Positions 1 through 11,035 of a stretch of 64,000 nt of DNA are shown here, piece by piece (within the stretch, counting starts at the first letter, position 1; each line of letters starts with the position of its first letter). This stretch comes from Chlorobiaceae bacterium (GTDB lineage Bacteria; Bacteroidota; Chlorobiia; Chlorobiales; Chlorobiaceae). Where the stretch lies: contig JAAXXR010000004.1 of assembly GCA_013334335.1 (NCBI GenBank), positions 17,997 through 81,996 of the forward strand, given 5' to 3'. Under the pieces are notes generated by a model. That model was not told the origin of the DNA. It was given only the letters and a program-made list of their open reading frames with translations, and did not search any database. The position numbers and the translations under genes are program-made.

Positions 1-77
1 AACACCGCATCGATCACCGTCCGGGCCGCTTGCCTCTCTTCCGGAGAGACGATCTTCGTAACGTTTATGCTGGACAT
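1..77 (-). CDS. N-terminus of an unidentified protein, truncated by the window edge
   Basis: Open minus-strand frame from ATG at 77 (MSSINVTKIVSPEERQAARTVIDAV...), overlapping the stop of the upstream acyltransferase; too short to classify. Confidence 0.45.
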   Translation of the reverse strand, partial: MSSINVTKIVSPEERQAARTVIDAV

Positions 78-883
78 AGCTCCTCCGTTGCTTGTCTGGT
101 TATGGCCGTTTCACCTGCGCTGGACTGTTCATGGAAGAAACGCTTGCCGCAGAGTGGGGAAACCGACTGCATGATCTCGTCGGCAACCCTTTGGGCAAGG
201 CGGTTAGCGCCTGCCCGGTCTCCTGCCCTGACACAGGCTCCATAGGAGTCGCTGACCATGTCGAATCGCATCGGTTCGCCGAACGACACGGTCATCTTTC
301 CCGCGAATGGCTCCCGGCCAAGCCTTTCGGCCGCCCTGAACGTGATCCCTACCGGAATAACCGGAGCCCCGGAGAGGATGGCGAGATGACCGATCCCCGG
401 CTTGGGAGGCAACAGCTCGAATGGATCGCGATTTCGCCGCCCTTCCGGAAAAATCCCGAGAACCCCTCCCGCTTCAAGACGCCGGAGGGATTCGCCGATC
501 ACACTGCTCCGTTTTTTCGGCCGCCGACGCTCGATGAACGGCAGTTTCGACGGTTTGCTGTATGTGAACACCGGATCGATAAGGGTCATGAGCCGTCCGA
601 CGAGCGGCAGATGCCCGAACATCCAGTCGACGATGAAACTGACCTTGCGGCCGCCGATCATGAACATGAGCAGTACCGGGACGAAGAGGGACTCAAAAAC
701 ATTGTTATGGTTCAGCGCGATGATGAACGGGCTCCCGGGTGTCGATGCCGTCTCCGGCAGCAACTCGCGACCCTCCACCCGAACGAGCACCAGATTGGGC
801 AGCATGAGGCAACGCAACAGCGTTGCGGTCCAGCCGTCAAGATTCGGAAGCGGTGTGCGGAGCAGTTCAGACGGCGTTGTCAT
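65..883 (-). CDS. Lysophospholipid acyltransferase family protein (PlsC-like)
   Basis: ORF 65..1063, likely start MTTPSELL at 883; contains ALNHNNVFES (HX4D-like variant), FPEGRRNRDP, GAPVIPVGI. Confidence 0.8.
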   Translation of the reverse strand: MTTPSELLRTPLPNLDGWTATLLRCLMLPNLVLVRVEGRELLPETASTPGSPFIIALNHNNVFESLFVPVLLMFMIGGRKVSFIVDWMFGHLPLVGRLMTLIDPVFTYSKPSKLPFIERRRPKKRSSVIGESLRRLEAGGVLGIFPEGRRNRDPFELLPPKPGIGHLAILSGAPVIPVGITFRAAERLGREPFAGKMTVSFGEPMRFDMVSDSYGACVRAGDRAGANRLAQRVADEIMQSVSPLCGKRFFHEQSSAGETAITRQATEELCPA

Positions 884-1153
884 GGGTGTCTTCGAATTCT
901 TGTGGAAAAGCAAACGGGCCCGCAATCCAGACGGGGCGATGGTGAACTTCGCCTGCCCATGTGGGTAATAAACACCCGCGACTGTTGCACGCCCGTTGAG
1001 ACCGGGCAACGTTTCTGCAACATCTCCGACAGCGTGGCCCCGCTTCCTGACGAAATGGCTCATCGTCGTCGATCTGTTCGTTCTTTACCGTGACGAACCG
1101 TATATTTCGGCGATCATTTCGTCATCAGGAATCCGTAACCATATCCAGACAAT

Positions 1154-1813
1154 ATGCCCGACAACAACTGGAGCGACTCGCCGCGATTTGACAGCAAGGC
1201 TTCGGAATGGGACTCGAACATCGTCCGCGCTGCCCTGGCCGACGCCGTATCGAGGGCGATCATCGCCCACCTGCCCGTCACTCGCCCGGAAAACGCTCTC
1301 GAAATCGGTTGTGGCACCGGTCTGGTAACCATGAACGTCGCACCGAAGTGCGGCTTGCTGACGGCAGTTGACACCTCGAGGGAGATGCTCGCCAAGCTCG
1401 AAGAGAAGCTCATTGTCGACGGCGTTCCCAACGTCATGACCGAGTTGCTCGACCTTGCCGATCCCGAGTCGGCCTCGCTCCTGCCCGGCAGCTTCGACTT
1501 TGTCTTCAGCAGCATGACGTTGCACCATATTTCCGATACGGAAACCTTCCTCGCGCACCTCAGCAGCCAGATGACCCCCGGCGCCACACTGGCCATCGCC
1601 GACCTGGACACTGAAGATGGGCTGTTTCATGACGACGAGACCGAAAAGGTGCATCACGGGTTCGACCGGATGCGGTTGACGGCCATGTTCGAATCGGCCG
1701 GCTTCACCACTGTGTCGTTCATGACGGCGCACCTCGTCGAGAAAAAGAACCGCGCCGGACAGCAGGCAACCTATCCGGTGTTCCTCGTCACGGCAGTCAA
1801 ACCCCAATCCTGA
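1154..1813 (+). CDS. Class I SAM-dependent methyltransferase
   Basis: Motif I ALEIGCGTGLVTMNVAP, then FDFVFSSMTLHHI. Confidence 0.85.
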   Translation: MPDNNWSDSPRFDSKASEWDSNIVRAALADAVSRAIIAHLPVTRPENALEIGCGTGLVTMNVAPKCGLLTAVDTSREMLAKLEEKLIVDGVPNVMTELLDLADPESASLLPGSFDFVFSSMTLHHISDTETFLAHLSSQMTPGATLAIADLDTEDGLFHDDETEKVHHGFDRMRLTAMFESAGFTTVSFMTAHLVEKKNRAGQQATYPVFLVTAVKPQS

Positions 1814-1820
1814 CGTTTCA

Positions 1821-2507
1821 ATGAACCTTCACCCGCCTGGTCCATTCAGGGCGGTGCTGTTCGATCTCGACGGCACGCTGCTCGACACCCTTGAAGACAT
1901 CGCATTCAGCCTCAATGCGGTGCTTGAACGCCATGGATACCCGACCCATACGCTCAAGGAGTGCCGCGAGCTGGTCGGCTTCGGCATGGAGGCCCTGGTC
2001 GAGAGCGCCCTGCCCGAACATGCCCGTAACGAGTCGGTTGTCGTCCCGTTGCTCGAAGAGATGAAAACCTCCTACGCAAACCACTGGAACGAGAACTCGA
2101 AACCCTATGACGGCATCGGCCTCCTGCTCGACGCCATCGACCGGAAGGGGCTGCAAAAGGTGATCCTCTCCAACAAGCCGGACCTCTTCACGAAACTCTG
2201 CGCCGATGAACTGCTCAAACCCTGGCGATTCGACGTGGTCATGGGACATCACCGGGAGATCGCCCACAAGCCCGACCCGCAGGGAGCACTCCTGCTGGCC
2301 GGCATGCTCGGCGTCCAGCCGTCGGAGGTGCTTTACGTCGGCGACAGCGGCATCGACATGAAGACTGCCTGCGCCGCAGGCATGTACCCGATGGGCGTCC
2401 TCTGGGGATTCCGTCCCGAACGGGAGCTCCGGGAAATGGGGGCGGCTTGGCTGGCGAACACTCCCGAAGAGATCATCGATTTTCTCGAGCTCGCCCGCCA
2501 AGCCTGA
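1821..2507 (+). CDS. HAD-superfamily phosphatase (phosphoglycolate phosphatase-like)
   Basis: VLFDLDGTLLDT, ILSNKPD, YVGDSGIDMKTACAAG. Confidence 0.88.
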   Translation: MNLHPPGPFRAVLFDLDGTLLDTLEDIAFSLNAVLERHGYPTHTLKECRELVGFGMEALVESALPEHARNESVVVPLLEEMKTSYANHWNENSKPYDGIGLLLDAIDRKGLQKVILSNKPDLFTKLCADELLKPWRFDVVMGHHREIAHKPDPQGALLLAGMLGVQPSEVLYVGDSGIDMKTACAAGMYPMGVLWGFRPERELREMGAAWLANTPEEIIDFLELARQA

Positions 2508-2594
2508 ATGCTGCGGGCTGCCCTCCTGCAGCGAACGGATTTCACACGCATGTAACAGAGCGATACGGAGGTTTTGGGTAAGTTCTGTCAAGGA

Positions 2595-4058
2595 ATGTCC
2601 CGCAAACCTGCCAACAAACCCAATACACGCGTGCAGCATCCTGAAATCAGCAAACTCACGATCTGGAGGCGGCTCTTCACCCTGCTGTTGCTCTTCGTGG
2701 CAATCTCGTCGGCAGGAGCCACCCCGGCCGCTGACACCGGCCGACCCAAACGGATCCGCTACGTGTTCCTCTTCATCGGTGACGGCATGGGACCGGCACA
2801 GGTGTCGCTCGCCGAAAGCCTGATGCCCGATGGCAAGTCACTTGCCATGACCTCTTTCCCGGTGCTCGGCACAGCCCTGACCCATTCGGCAAACCGCCTC
2901 ATCACCGATTCCGGTGCCGGAGGCACGGCGCTGGCGACCGGCTTCAAGACAACGAACGGCACCATCTCGATGGCGGCGAACCGTCTCGACACACTCCGGA
3001 CCATCGCGGAAATGGCCAGAAGCAAAGGGATGAAAACCGGCATTGTCACCAGTGTCGGCATAGACAACGCCACTCCGGCCTGCTTCTACGCACACAACCC
3101 CGATCGCGACAACTACTACGACATCGCCGTGCAGATGGCCTCAAGCCGGTTCGACTATTTCGGAGGCGGTTACGCTGAAGGTGATTTTCCCGGTAAACGC
3201 GCCCGATCGACGGGATTCAGGGGGCCGATCCCCGGGATCATGGAAAAAGCCGGTTATCGAATCGCCCGCACCCTCGAAGAGCTTCGATCGATACACCCCG
3301 GAACGCCTGCCTGGGCCTATGCGCCCTATGACCGGAAGGCAGCCATGGATTTCGAGATGGACCGCAGCTCGTCGGAGATGGACCTTGCGGCATTCACCAG
3401 GGAGGGCATCCGCCTGCTCGACAACCCTGCCGGATTTTTCATGATGGTCGAAGGGGGGAAAATCGACTGGGCCTGCCACAGCAACGACGCCACAGCGGCT
3501 GCCCGCGACGTGCAGGCGTTCGACACCGCGATCCGTGAGGCAATCGCCTTCTGGAAGCGTCATCCATCGGAAACGCTCATCATCGTGACCGCCGACCACG
3601 AGTGCGGTGGGCTTGCCCTGGGCAACCTCGCGAACGGCTACACCATAAAGCCCGAACTTCTCAAAAATCAACGGATCTCGTCACAGCGTCTTGCTGAAAA
3701 GGCGGCCGCATGGAAACAAAACGGGACCGTCAGCTATCGGATGGCGCTTGACAGCGTCAGGGTCTGGTATGGACTTGCCGCTGCTGCACCGGACACCTCT
3801 CTGGTACTCAAACCTGACGAACTCACGCGGCTCGGCACCGCCTTTTCGGATCAGAAGCCGGATACTTTCGCCGGAGCCGTCACGCGCATCCTGAACGAAC
3901 GAGCCGGAATCGGATGGACAACCAATGCACATACCATGTTGCCGGTGCAGGTGTTCGCCATGGGGGCGGGATCCGCAGAGTTCGGCGGCATCTATGACAA
4001 TACCGCGATCGCCAGAAAAATCATGAAACTTGCACGAATCGGTTCGGCTGGCAAATGA
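2595..4058 (+). CDS. Alkaline phosphatase, exported
   Basis: [48 protein letters not shown]; hydrophobic N-terminus; ATG at 2595 preceded by AAGGA (listed ORF starts at TTG 2574). Confidence 0.9.
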   Translation: MSRKPANKPNTRVQHPEISKLTIWRRLFTLLLLFVAISSAGATPAADTGRPKRIRYVFLFIGDGMGPAQVSLAESLMPDGKSLAMTSFPVLGTALTHSANRLITDSGAGGTALATGFKTTNGTISMAANRLDTLRTIAEMARSKGMKTGIVTSVGIDNATPACFYAHNPDRDNYYDIAVQMASSRFDYFGGGYAEGDFPGKRARSTGFRGPIPGIMEKAGYRIARTLEELRSIHPGTPAWAYAPYDRKAAMDFEMDRSSSEMDLAAFTREGIRLLDNPAGFFMMVEGGKIDWACHSNDATAAARDVQAFDTAIREAIAFWKRHPSETLIIVTADHECGGLALGNLANGYTIKPELLKNQRISSQRLAEKAAAWKQNGTVSYRMALDSVRVWYGLAAAAPDTSLVLKPDELTRLGTAFSDQKPDTFAGAVTRILNERAGIGWTTNAHTMLPVQVFAMGAGSAEFGGIYDNTAIARKIMKLARIGSAGK

Positions 4059-6235
4059 GTGACGTCATGAACACCCATCCGTCCGGCAATGCCTTCCCTG
4101 ACGGGTTACCGATCGACTGCACGAAAAACGGCAGGGATCGAATCCTGGATTTCAGGGCGCCGTCGCTCTTCGCCAACCGCGAAATGAGCTGGATGCTCTT
4201 CAACCAGCGGGTACTCGAAGAGGCGGCCGACCCCTCCCTGCACCCATTGCTTGAACGGACGAAATTCATCTCCATTTTTTGTTCGAACCTCGACGAGTTT
4301 TTCATGATCCGCGTCGCCGGCCTGGAAAACCAGTACGAAGCCGGCATACAGAAGCGGACCGTTGATGGGTTGAGCCCTGAAGAGCAGCTGGAGCTGATCA
4401 GATCGAAAGCCCTCGGACAACTCGATCAGGTTCACCGGTGCCTCTACGGCGATATCCTGCCATCGCTCGCCGACGCAGGCGTTCGCTTCGTCAGCTTTGC
4501 GGATCTTGGCGGCGCGGAACGTGACGCGCTGAACCGGCATTTCCGCCGCGAAATCTACCCCGTGCTCACCCCGCTGGCGTTTGACACCGGCCACCCGTTC
4601 CCGTTCATGTCGAACCTTTCGCTGAACCTTGCCGTGGAGCTTGAAGACAAGTCGAACGGAACCCTGAAATTTGCCCGGGTCAAGGTCCCGGACAGCCTGC
4701 CCAGGCTGCTCCGGTTGAACGCGATCGACGGGATAGATGAGACGATTGGGGAGGTCTCGCTCCTGTGGATCGAAGAGCTCATCGAAAACAACCTGGAGCA
4801 GCTGTTCCCGAACATGCGGATCATCCGGGCCCATCGCTTCAGGATCATCCGCGACGCCGACATCGAAATTGAGGAAGACGAAGCGGGAGACCTGCTCAAA
4901 ACGATCGAGAAGGGGGTCCGTTCGAGAAGGTATGGAAACGTCGTGAGGCTTGACATCAACCCGCAAATGCCCTCGTTCGTCAGGGAGTTGCTGACGAAAA
5001 ACCTTGAGATCGAATCACGCAACGTCTATGAGATCGAGGGATCGCTCGGCCTGAGCTCCCTCATCGAACTCCTCCGGCTCGGCCGCCCCGACCTGAAAGA
5101 CGAGCCGTACATTCCGGTCAAGCCGTTCGGAGAGAAGGGCAAGGGCGATCTGTTCAGCGCCATAAGCAAAAAAGATCTCCTGCTTCATCACCCCTACGAC
5201 TCCTTCCAGCCGGTCGTCGAGTTCATCGAGCAGGCCGCCACGGACCCAACAGTCCTGTCGATAAAACAGACCCTTTACCGTGTCGGAAGCAACTCCCCGA
5301 TCGTCAGCGCACTGATGAAGGCTGCCGAACACGGCAAGCAGGTTGCCGTCCTTGTCGAACTCAAAGCGAGGTTCGACGAAGAAAACAACATCGTCTGGGC
5401 CCGGGCACTCGAAGATGTCGGTGCCCATGTGGTCTACGGGCTGCCAGGACTGAAGACCCACGCCAAGCTGACCATGATCGTCCGCCGCGAATCGGGAGGC
5501 CTGAAACGCTACCTCCATCTGGGCACCGGCAATTACAATCCGTCTACAGGGAAGCTCTATACCGATTACAGCCTCTTCACCGACGACAGAGACCTGGGCG
5601 AGGAGGCTGCGGAACTCTTCAACGCCCTGACCGGATATTCGAGATACACCGCATACCGCCACCTTCTCGTGTCTCCCATCAACACCAGGGAGCGGCTCAT
5701 CGGCATGATCGAACGTGAAGCAGCGTTGAACGACCGTGGGCAAGCGGGCCACGTGATCATGAAAATGAACTCCCTGGTTGACCCGGCGACCATCAGGGCG
5801 CTCTACAAAGCCTCATGCGCAGGGGTGCGCATCGACCTTGTCGTTCGGGGCATCTGTTGCCTGAAGCCTGGCATCCCGGAGGTAAGCGACAACATCAGGG
5901 TGGTGAGTATCATCGGCCGCTTCCTTGAACACAGCAGAGTGTACTTTTTCGCGAACGGGGGCAGCCCCGAGCTCTATCTCGGAAGCGCCGACATCATGCC
6001 GAGGAACCTCGACGAACGCGTTGAAACCCTGTTTCCCGTGTTTGACCGATCGCTGATTGAACGGGTCAGGGAGGAGCTCCGGCTTCAGCTCGGGGATAAC
6101 GTCAAATCCTGGCGCATCCAGCCTGACGGCAGCTGCTCCCGAATCGAGAACGGCTCGCCGGAGGTCAACAGCCAGGAGCGACTGATGAAACGAGCCGGGA
6201 ACAAGGAAAAACCGTCGGGAATCATGGGAAATTGA
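4055..6235 (+). CDS. ppk1: Polyphosphate kinase 1
   Basis: [79 protein letters not shown]; overlaps upstream stop by 4 bp. Confidence 0.97.
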   Translation: MSDVMNTHPSGNAFPDGLPIDCTKNGRDRILDFRAPSLFANREMSWMLFNQRVLEEAADPSLHPLLERTKFISIFCSNLDEFFMIRVAGLENQYEAGIQKRTVDGLSPEEQLELIRSKALGQLDQVHRCLYGDILPSLADAGVRFVSFADLGGAERDALNRHFRREIYPVLTPLAFDTGHPFPFMSNLSLNLAVELEDKSNGTLKFARVKVPDSLPRLLRLNAIDGIDETIGEVSLLWIEELIENNLEQLFPNMRIIRAHRFRIIRDADIEIEEDEAGDLLKTIEKGVRSRRYGNVVRLDINPQMPSFVRELLTKNLEIESRNVYEIEGSLGLSSLIELLRLGRPDLKDEPYIPVKPFGEKGKGDLFSAISKKDLLLHHPYDSFQPVVEFIEQAATDPTVLSIKQTLYRVGSNSPIVSALMKAAEHGKQVAVLVELKARFDEENNIVWARALEDVGAHVVYGLPGLKTHAKLTMIVRRESGGLKRYLHLGTGNYNPSTGKLYTDYSLFTDDRDLGEEAAELFNALTGYSRYTAYRHLLVSPINTRERLIGMIEREAALNDRGQAGHVIMKMNSLVDPATIRALYKASCAGVRIDLVVRGICCLKPGIPEVSDNIRVVSIIGRFLEHSRVYFFANGGSPELYLGSADIMPRNLDERVETLFPVFDRSLIERVREELRLQLGDNVKSWRIQPDGSCSRIENGSPEVNSQERLMKRAGNKEKPSGIMGN

Positions 6236-6427
6236 ACGCATTGCTGGGCACCTGCCGGAATTTGTTACAATCGCGTGAAAAAACGGTAACAGCCCCGCAA
6301 CAACGACACGAACAACAGCGAGTCTTTCTATATTTGTATCAGGGTAATCATCTATCGTGACCGGAACCAGACATCGAGTACGCCCCCGGCACGGTTCCAG
6401 GCCAACAAGCACAGAACAAGAAAAGCA

Positions 6428-7204
6428 ATGCTCACCTTCAGGGATGTCATGGGTTGTATGGATGGAACTGGCCCGATCGATTGCTCCGGCAGGGGATTGA
6501 CCTCACTTGAGGGGTGTCCGGAAATCGTCGAAGGGGCCTTCGACTGTTCAGGTAATCTGCTCACGACCCTCGAGGGTGCTCCCGCAGTCACCGGAAGCTT
6601 CGACTGTTCACGAAACATGATCACCTCGCTCGACGGAGCGCCGAAAACCGTCGGTGGGGATTTCAACTGTGCCAGGAACCTGCTGACCAGCCTCAGTGGC
6701 GCCCCTTCGAAAGCCAGGGGGTCGTTCGACTGTTCAGAAAACCTTCTGAAAAGCCTTAAAGGCGCCCCGAAAAAAATCAAAGGGCGATTCGACTGCTCGC
6801 ACAACCTTCTGGCATCGCTTGACGGCGCTCCAATCCAAACTGGAGCATTCGACTGCTCTGGCAACCGCCTGACCTCCCTGCTCGGTGCGCCTGACGAAGT
6901 CCTGCATGATTTCGACTGTTCAGCAAACCGGATCACCACCCTTGCCGGATGCCCTGACGTCGTTGCGGGCAGGTTCTCCTGCGCCGGCAACCGGCTTGAA
7001 AATCTCAGGCACGGACCGCTGAAGGTGAACGGCAGCTACGACTGCTCACACAATCTGCTCACGACGCTGAACTATGCCCCCGGAAGGATCGGCGGCCGCT
7101 TCATCTTCGCGGGAAATCAGGTACTCGCCGGGCACGCCAGCATCGGCAAAGGATACCGGTCGGGCGCTTCGATCCTGCCAGGCCGGCTTCAGTGCGCCGG
7201 CTGA
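6428..7204 (+). CDS. Leucine-rich-repeat-like protein with about 10 tandem 20-21 aa repeats (FDCSxNxLTSLxGAPxxVxG)
   Basis: Tandem repeat visible in protein and DNA (TTCGACTGTTCA recurring about every 60-63 bp). Confidence 0.85.
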   Translation: MLTFRDVMGCMDGTGPIDCSGRGLTSLEGCPEIVEGAFDCSGNLLTTLEGAPAVTGSFDCSRNMITSLDGAPKTVGGDFNCARNLLTSLSGAPSKARGSFDCSENLLKSLKGAPKKIKGRFDCSHNLLASLDGAPIQTGAFDCSGNRLTSLLGAPDEVLHDFDCSANRITTLAGCPDVVAGRFSCAGNRLENLRHGPLKVNGSYDCSHNLLTTLNYAPGRIGGRFIFAGNQVLAGHASIGKGYRSGASILPGRLQCAG

Positions 7205-8769
7205 TGGACACCCACCCCGACACCCTTTATTTCAGGACAATCGGATCCGACGGACCTGAACCGACACCCGGCAGCACCCTGCCTGGCGAATGGAATCTAG
7301 TTCCCATCTCGTCGCGCAACGAGCGGCACAGCTTTTACGACACCTTTGAAAATCATGCATTCCAGAAAGGCATGCTCGTTGTCAGGAGAAAAGGCCATCT
7401 TGAAGTCACCGGTCTCGATAATGGCAAAGTCCTGGCTGAAACGGAGTTCAAAGGGACCCCGGCCGCTTTCTTCCCCGAATCCCTGCCCGAGGGCGCGGCC
7501 CGGGAGTTGCTCCTGCAATGCAGCAGCCTCAGGGCATTCATGAAAACCTGCAGTGTGGAGATCTCCATCTCTTCTTGGAGGATCCTTGACGACAACCAGA
7601 AAACGATCGCCATCCTCAATAGCGAAACGATGCGTCCTTCTGGTGAAACAACCTCCACACCGTTCGCACGATTCCACTCCATCACCCCACTCAAGGGTTA
7701 CCACCGGGAGCTGGCCCGCATGCTCAGGGCCCTGCCTGAGCCGGTTGACGCGTATCGAGTCACCGACTTCAGGGAGCGCGTCCTCCTGATGCTCAAATCC
7801 TGCGACCACATCATCGGCGACTACTCCTCAAAACTCCGGTTGCAGCTTGATCCGGAAGCAACCGTGCATGAAAACGTCCGGCGCCTGCTGCAGTTCACGA
7901 CCTCGGTCATGAAGTCGAACGAGACCGGAATCCGGCAGCACATCGACACTGAGTTCCTGCACGATTACCGTGTGGCCATCAGGAGAAGCAGGTCGATAGT
8001 ACGTCTGCTCAGGGGGGTGTTCGATCCTCACCGGACGGCATGGCTGCTTGGAGGACTGCGTGATCTCGGCAAGCGCACCAACCAGCTTCGAGACCGTGAC
8101 GTCTATCTGCTCCGCGACGAAGCTTACACCCGCCTGCTGCCGCAGCGGCTCCGTCCGGCGCTTGACCGTTTTTTCGACGAGCTCGAGACCGAAAGAAAGC
8201 AGTTACATCGAAAGTTCTGTCATTACCTCGCAAGCCGCGAATACCGTACCTTCATGCAGGGACTCGAAACCGTTATGTCGGACGTGGCCATGCCCGATCA
8301 GGAGCTTGCACCCAACGCTGCCCTGCCGACCAGGACCGTGGCGTCGAGATCGATCAGAAAATCGTGGAAAAAGGTTATCATCCATGGACGGAAAATAGGT
8401 ACGGGAACCCCCGACAGTGAACTGCATGAGCTTCGGATCCATTGCAAGAAACTGCGTTACCTGCTGGAGTTTTTCTCGTCACTGTTCCCGCCGAAAGAGG
8501 TCGGACGCCTTGTCGGGGATATGAAGGAGCTGCAGGAAACGCTCGGCGACTTCGTCGATCTCTCGGTGCAGATCGAATTCCTGCTGGGCCGTCTCGGGAC
8601 GCTCCCGCACGACAGGGCCGGCATCGATGAAGCGGCCGCACTTGGCGGTCTCGTCTCCGCCCTGTACCGGAAGCAGGCGCATGCACGCAAAAAGTTCGGC
8701 GAGACGTTCGAGAAATTCGACGACGAACAGACCCGTGACCTGTTCGACAATCTCATCAATAGCCTGTAA
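7204..8769 (+). CDS. CHAD domain protein with a degenerate CYTH-like N-terminal region
   Basis: HDYRVAIRRSRSIVRLLRGVF and LHELRIHCKKLRYLLEFF are CHAD-like; start ATG overlaps the previous stop (TGATG) at 7202-7206. Confidence 0.85.
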   Translation: MDTHPDTLYFRTIGSDGPEPTPGSTLPGEWNLVPISSRNERHSFYDTFENHAFQKGMLVVRRKGHLEVTGLDNGKVLAETEFKGTPAAFFPESLPEGAARELLLQCSSLRAFMKTCSVEISISSWRILDDNQKTIAILNSETMRPSGETTSTPFARFHSITPLKGYHRELARMLRALPEPVDAYRVTDFRERVLLMLKSCDHIIGDYSSKLRLQLDPEATVHENVRRLLQFTTSVMKSNETGIRQHIDTEFLHDYRVAIRRSRSIVRLLRGVFDPHRTAWLLGGLRDLGKRTNQLRDRDVYLLRDEAYTRLLPQRLRPALDRFFDELETERKQLHRKFCHYLASREYRTFMQGLETVMSDVAMPDQELAPNAALPTRTVASRSIRKSWKKVIIHGRKIGTGTPDSELHELRIHCKKLRYLLEFFSSLFPPKEVGRLVGDMKELQETLGDFVDLSVQIEFLLGRLGTLPHDRAGIDEAAALGGLVSALYRKQAHARKKFGETFEKFDDEQTRDLFDNLINSL

Positions 8770-8784
8770 CCGCCCTCGTCGGCC

Positions 8785-9525
8785 ATGAAATCCATCGCCC
8801 TCTACAGTATCAAGGGTGGCGTCGGCAAAACGGCCGCCGCCGTCAACCTCTCCTGGCTTGCATCCCGGGATGCGTCACCGACACTGCTCTGCGATCTTGA
8901 CCCGCAGGGAGCAAGCTCCTTTTATTTCAGGATAACGGCCGAAGGCAAGTTCAGGAGCGACAAATTCCTCAAAGGCAGTAAAAAGATCTACCGGCAGATC
9001 AGGGCCACCGATTTCGAACACCTTGACCTGCTTCCCTCCGACCTCTCCTACCGGAACCTCGACATCGAACTGTCCGAAGGGAAAAATCCGAAGAAAAAGC
9101 TCAAAAAAAACCTGGCCGATCTTGACGAAGAGTACGACTACCTCTTCTTCGACTGCCCACCGAACCTCACCCTCCTCTCCGAAAGCGTGTTCGCCGCGTC
9201 TGACATCATCCTGGTCCCCATCATCCCGACGACACTCTCCATCAGGACCTTCAACCAGCTGATCGCGTTCTTCAGGGACAATGATCTCGACGCGACGAAA
9301 ATCCGGGCCTTCTTTTCCATGGAAGAGCGAAGGAAAACCATGCACCGCGAGATCATCGACGAATTCAGGGAGGCACCGGGATTCCTCTCCACAACGGTCC
9401 CCTACAGTTCGGAGGTTGAAAAAATGGGCATCTACCGGGCGCCAGTCAATGCCGTCCGACCTGACTCACCTGCCGCGCAGTCTTATCGGCGGCTCTGGGA
9501 TGAGCTGCGGGCATCGCTCGACTGA
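8785..9525 (+). CDS. ParA/MinD-family P-loop ATPase
   Basis: Deviant Walker [39 protein letters not shown]. Confidence 0.92.
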   Translation: MKSIALYSIKGGVGKTAAAVNLSWLASRDASPTLLCDLDPQGASSFYFRITAEGKFRSDKFLKGSKKIYRQIRATDFEHLDLLPSDLSYRNLDIELSEGKNPKKKLKKNLADLDEEYDYLFFDCPPNLTLLSESVFAASDIILVPIIPTTLSIRTFNQLIAFFRDNDLDATKIRAFFSMEERRKTMHREIIDEFREAPGFLSTTVPYSSEVEKMGIYRAPVNAVRPDSPAAQSYRRLWDELRASLD

Positions 9526-9635
9526 GCAAGTAGCACCATCAGACCGGCGACACCCGTTCAGCCCTGTTCGAGAGGCACGCCTGGCCGGAGCCAGCGTCCC
9601 GGGCACGTTCCCCTCCCTCTGCGAAGAACAAACCA

Positions 9636-10775
9636 TCAGGTGGCGCCATTGAACACCGGTATTGATCCCCGGCTTCGGGGTCGTCCAGTCGAACTTGCCG
9701 TGCAGCCATCAGTCAGCAACCTGATCCTCGAAAAGACATAGTCGAGACGGTCTTCGTTCAGCACCACCCTCGTATAACCGCACACGCCACCCGCCCCATC
9801 TTGAACTCCGGTTGTCGCACACTCGCCAGAACGGTCACGCTGCCAATAGATGAGCCTGATCATACCCCCGTCGATCTCGATGGCCGTGATCCCCCGTTTG
9901 CCGATGGCGCAACCGGAGTTGAAGATGCTCGGAATGGTGATGTTGCCGTAGCGGCCGCTTCTGAGGCTTTTCCGGAAGCCCTTGCGATAGCAGGCGTCGA
10001 GATCTCCCTTCAGGTGGCGGATCTGCTCCTCGAAATCACGTTGCCGTTCCGGGCTCGACGATGCATATGCCCGGCAGAGCTCCTCGATGCGATAGTTCAG
10101 GTAATCCACTTTCGACAGGGATTCGAAGAGCGGCCGGTGGGTGTGCCCGATGATGGAGATGATGCCTGCGCTGTTCGAAAACTCGTAGACAGCGCGCTCG
10201 ATTGCAAACCGCCTGCGGCTGTCGTAGGAGACCGGATAGTTGCGGATACCTGCCGGTTTGGCCACATAACGCAGCAGATAGCACAGTGATCGGCTGAACA
10301 GGGAACACGGGTTATTCAGAAAGGAAGAGGCCTGATGACCGTGGAACAGCAGCATGGTCTGTCCGCCGTACCTGAAAATCAGGGACTCCACGAGCCAGTC
10401 GGCAAGCGGGTAGTCATCCTCTTCAAGCAGTCCAAGGTCATGGTTTCCGTAAATCTTCCAGAACCCCCCTCGCTCGACGAACCGGATGAACAGGTCGTAC
10501 AGCCATTTCCATGAACTCAATATGCCCGTGCAACTGAACTTCATCAGCTCCTCGATGTCGCCGTTGAGGACCAGTCCGTATCCCTGTTCCAGGTACCTCC
10601 GTTCAAGCAGTGTCCCGAACAGCGTTGCGTTGTGTCGGAACTCGTCTCGCTTTCCGCCGTCTCCCAGATGAAGGTCGCTGAACACGACCACCCTGGAATC
10701 GGAACCGAGCTGAACCACCGGTGAAGTCTGCAGCAGCCGGTCAAGATTCGGATATCGTCGCATCTCTTTCTGCAT
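9636..10775 (-). CDS. Calcineurin-like metallophosphoesterase (copy A)
   Basis: VVVFSDLHLGDGG, LVLNGDIEE, IYGNHDLGL, LLFHGHQA, IIGHTHRPLFE. Confidence 0.9.
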   Translation of the reverse strand: MQKEMRRYPNLDRLLQTSPVVQLGSDSRVVVFSDLHLGDGGKRDEFRHNATLFGTLLERRYLEQGYGLVLNGDIEELMKFSCTGILSSWKWLYDLFIRFVERGGFWKIYGNHDLGLLEEDDYPLADWLVESLIFRYGGQTMLLFHGHQASSFLNNPCSLFSRSLCYLLRYVAKPAGIRNYPVSYDSRRRFAIERAVYEFSNSAGIISIIGHTHRPLFESLSKVDYLNYRIEELCRAYASSSPERQRDFEEQIRHLKGDLDACYRKGFRKSLRSGRYGNITIPSIFNSGCAIGKRGITAIEIDGGMIRLIYWQRDRSGECATTGVQDGAGGVCGYTRVVLNEDRLDYVFSRIRLLTDGCTASSTGRPRSRGSIPVFNGAT

Positions 10776-11035
10776 ATAGATCGTGGTGATAGGTCAATCA
10801 AGACGACCAAACCCTGGCGCGACGGATGGAACTCCGCCCGCAGAACAAAGGTATGACATCCTCATTTCAAGTTCTGTGAACTTACGGCAAAATCTGTCGC
10901 GGTCAGGGTGCCCGCCGTATGGTGGGAAGGGAGCTCGCCGCTCCGGAGACGGAAAAAGGTTCTGCTTCCGGCATGGCGCGTGGGCAACCGGGGGAAAGAA
11001 GATCGAGGACAGGACGCCCCGTCGGCCTGAATGGC

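Noticed and set aside
6538-7060. Regular ~60 bp DNA repeat resembling a CRISPR array
   Set aside because: Repeats are in-frame protein repeats of the LRR gene, imperfect, and lack unique spacers.
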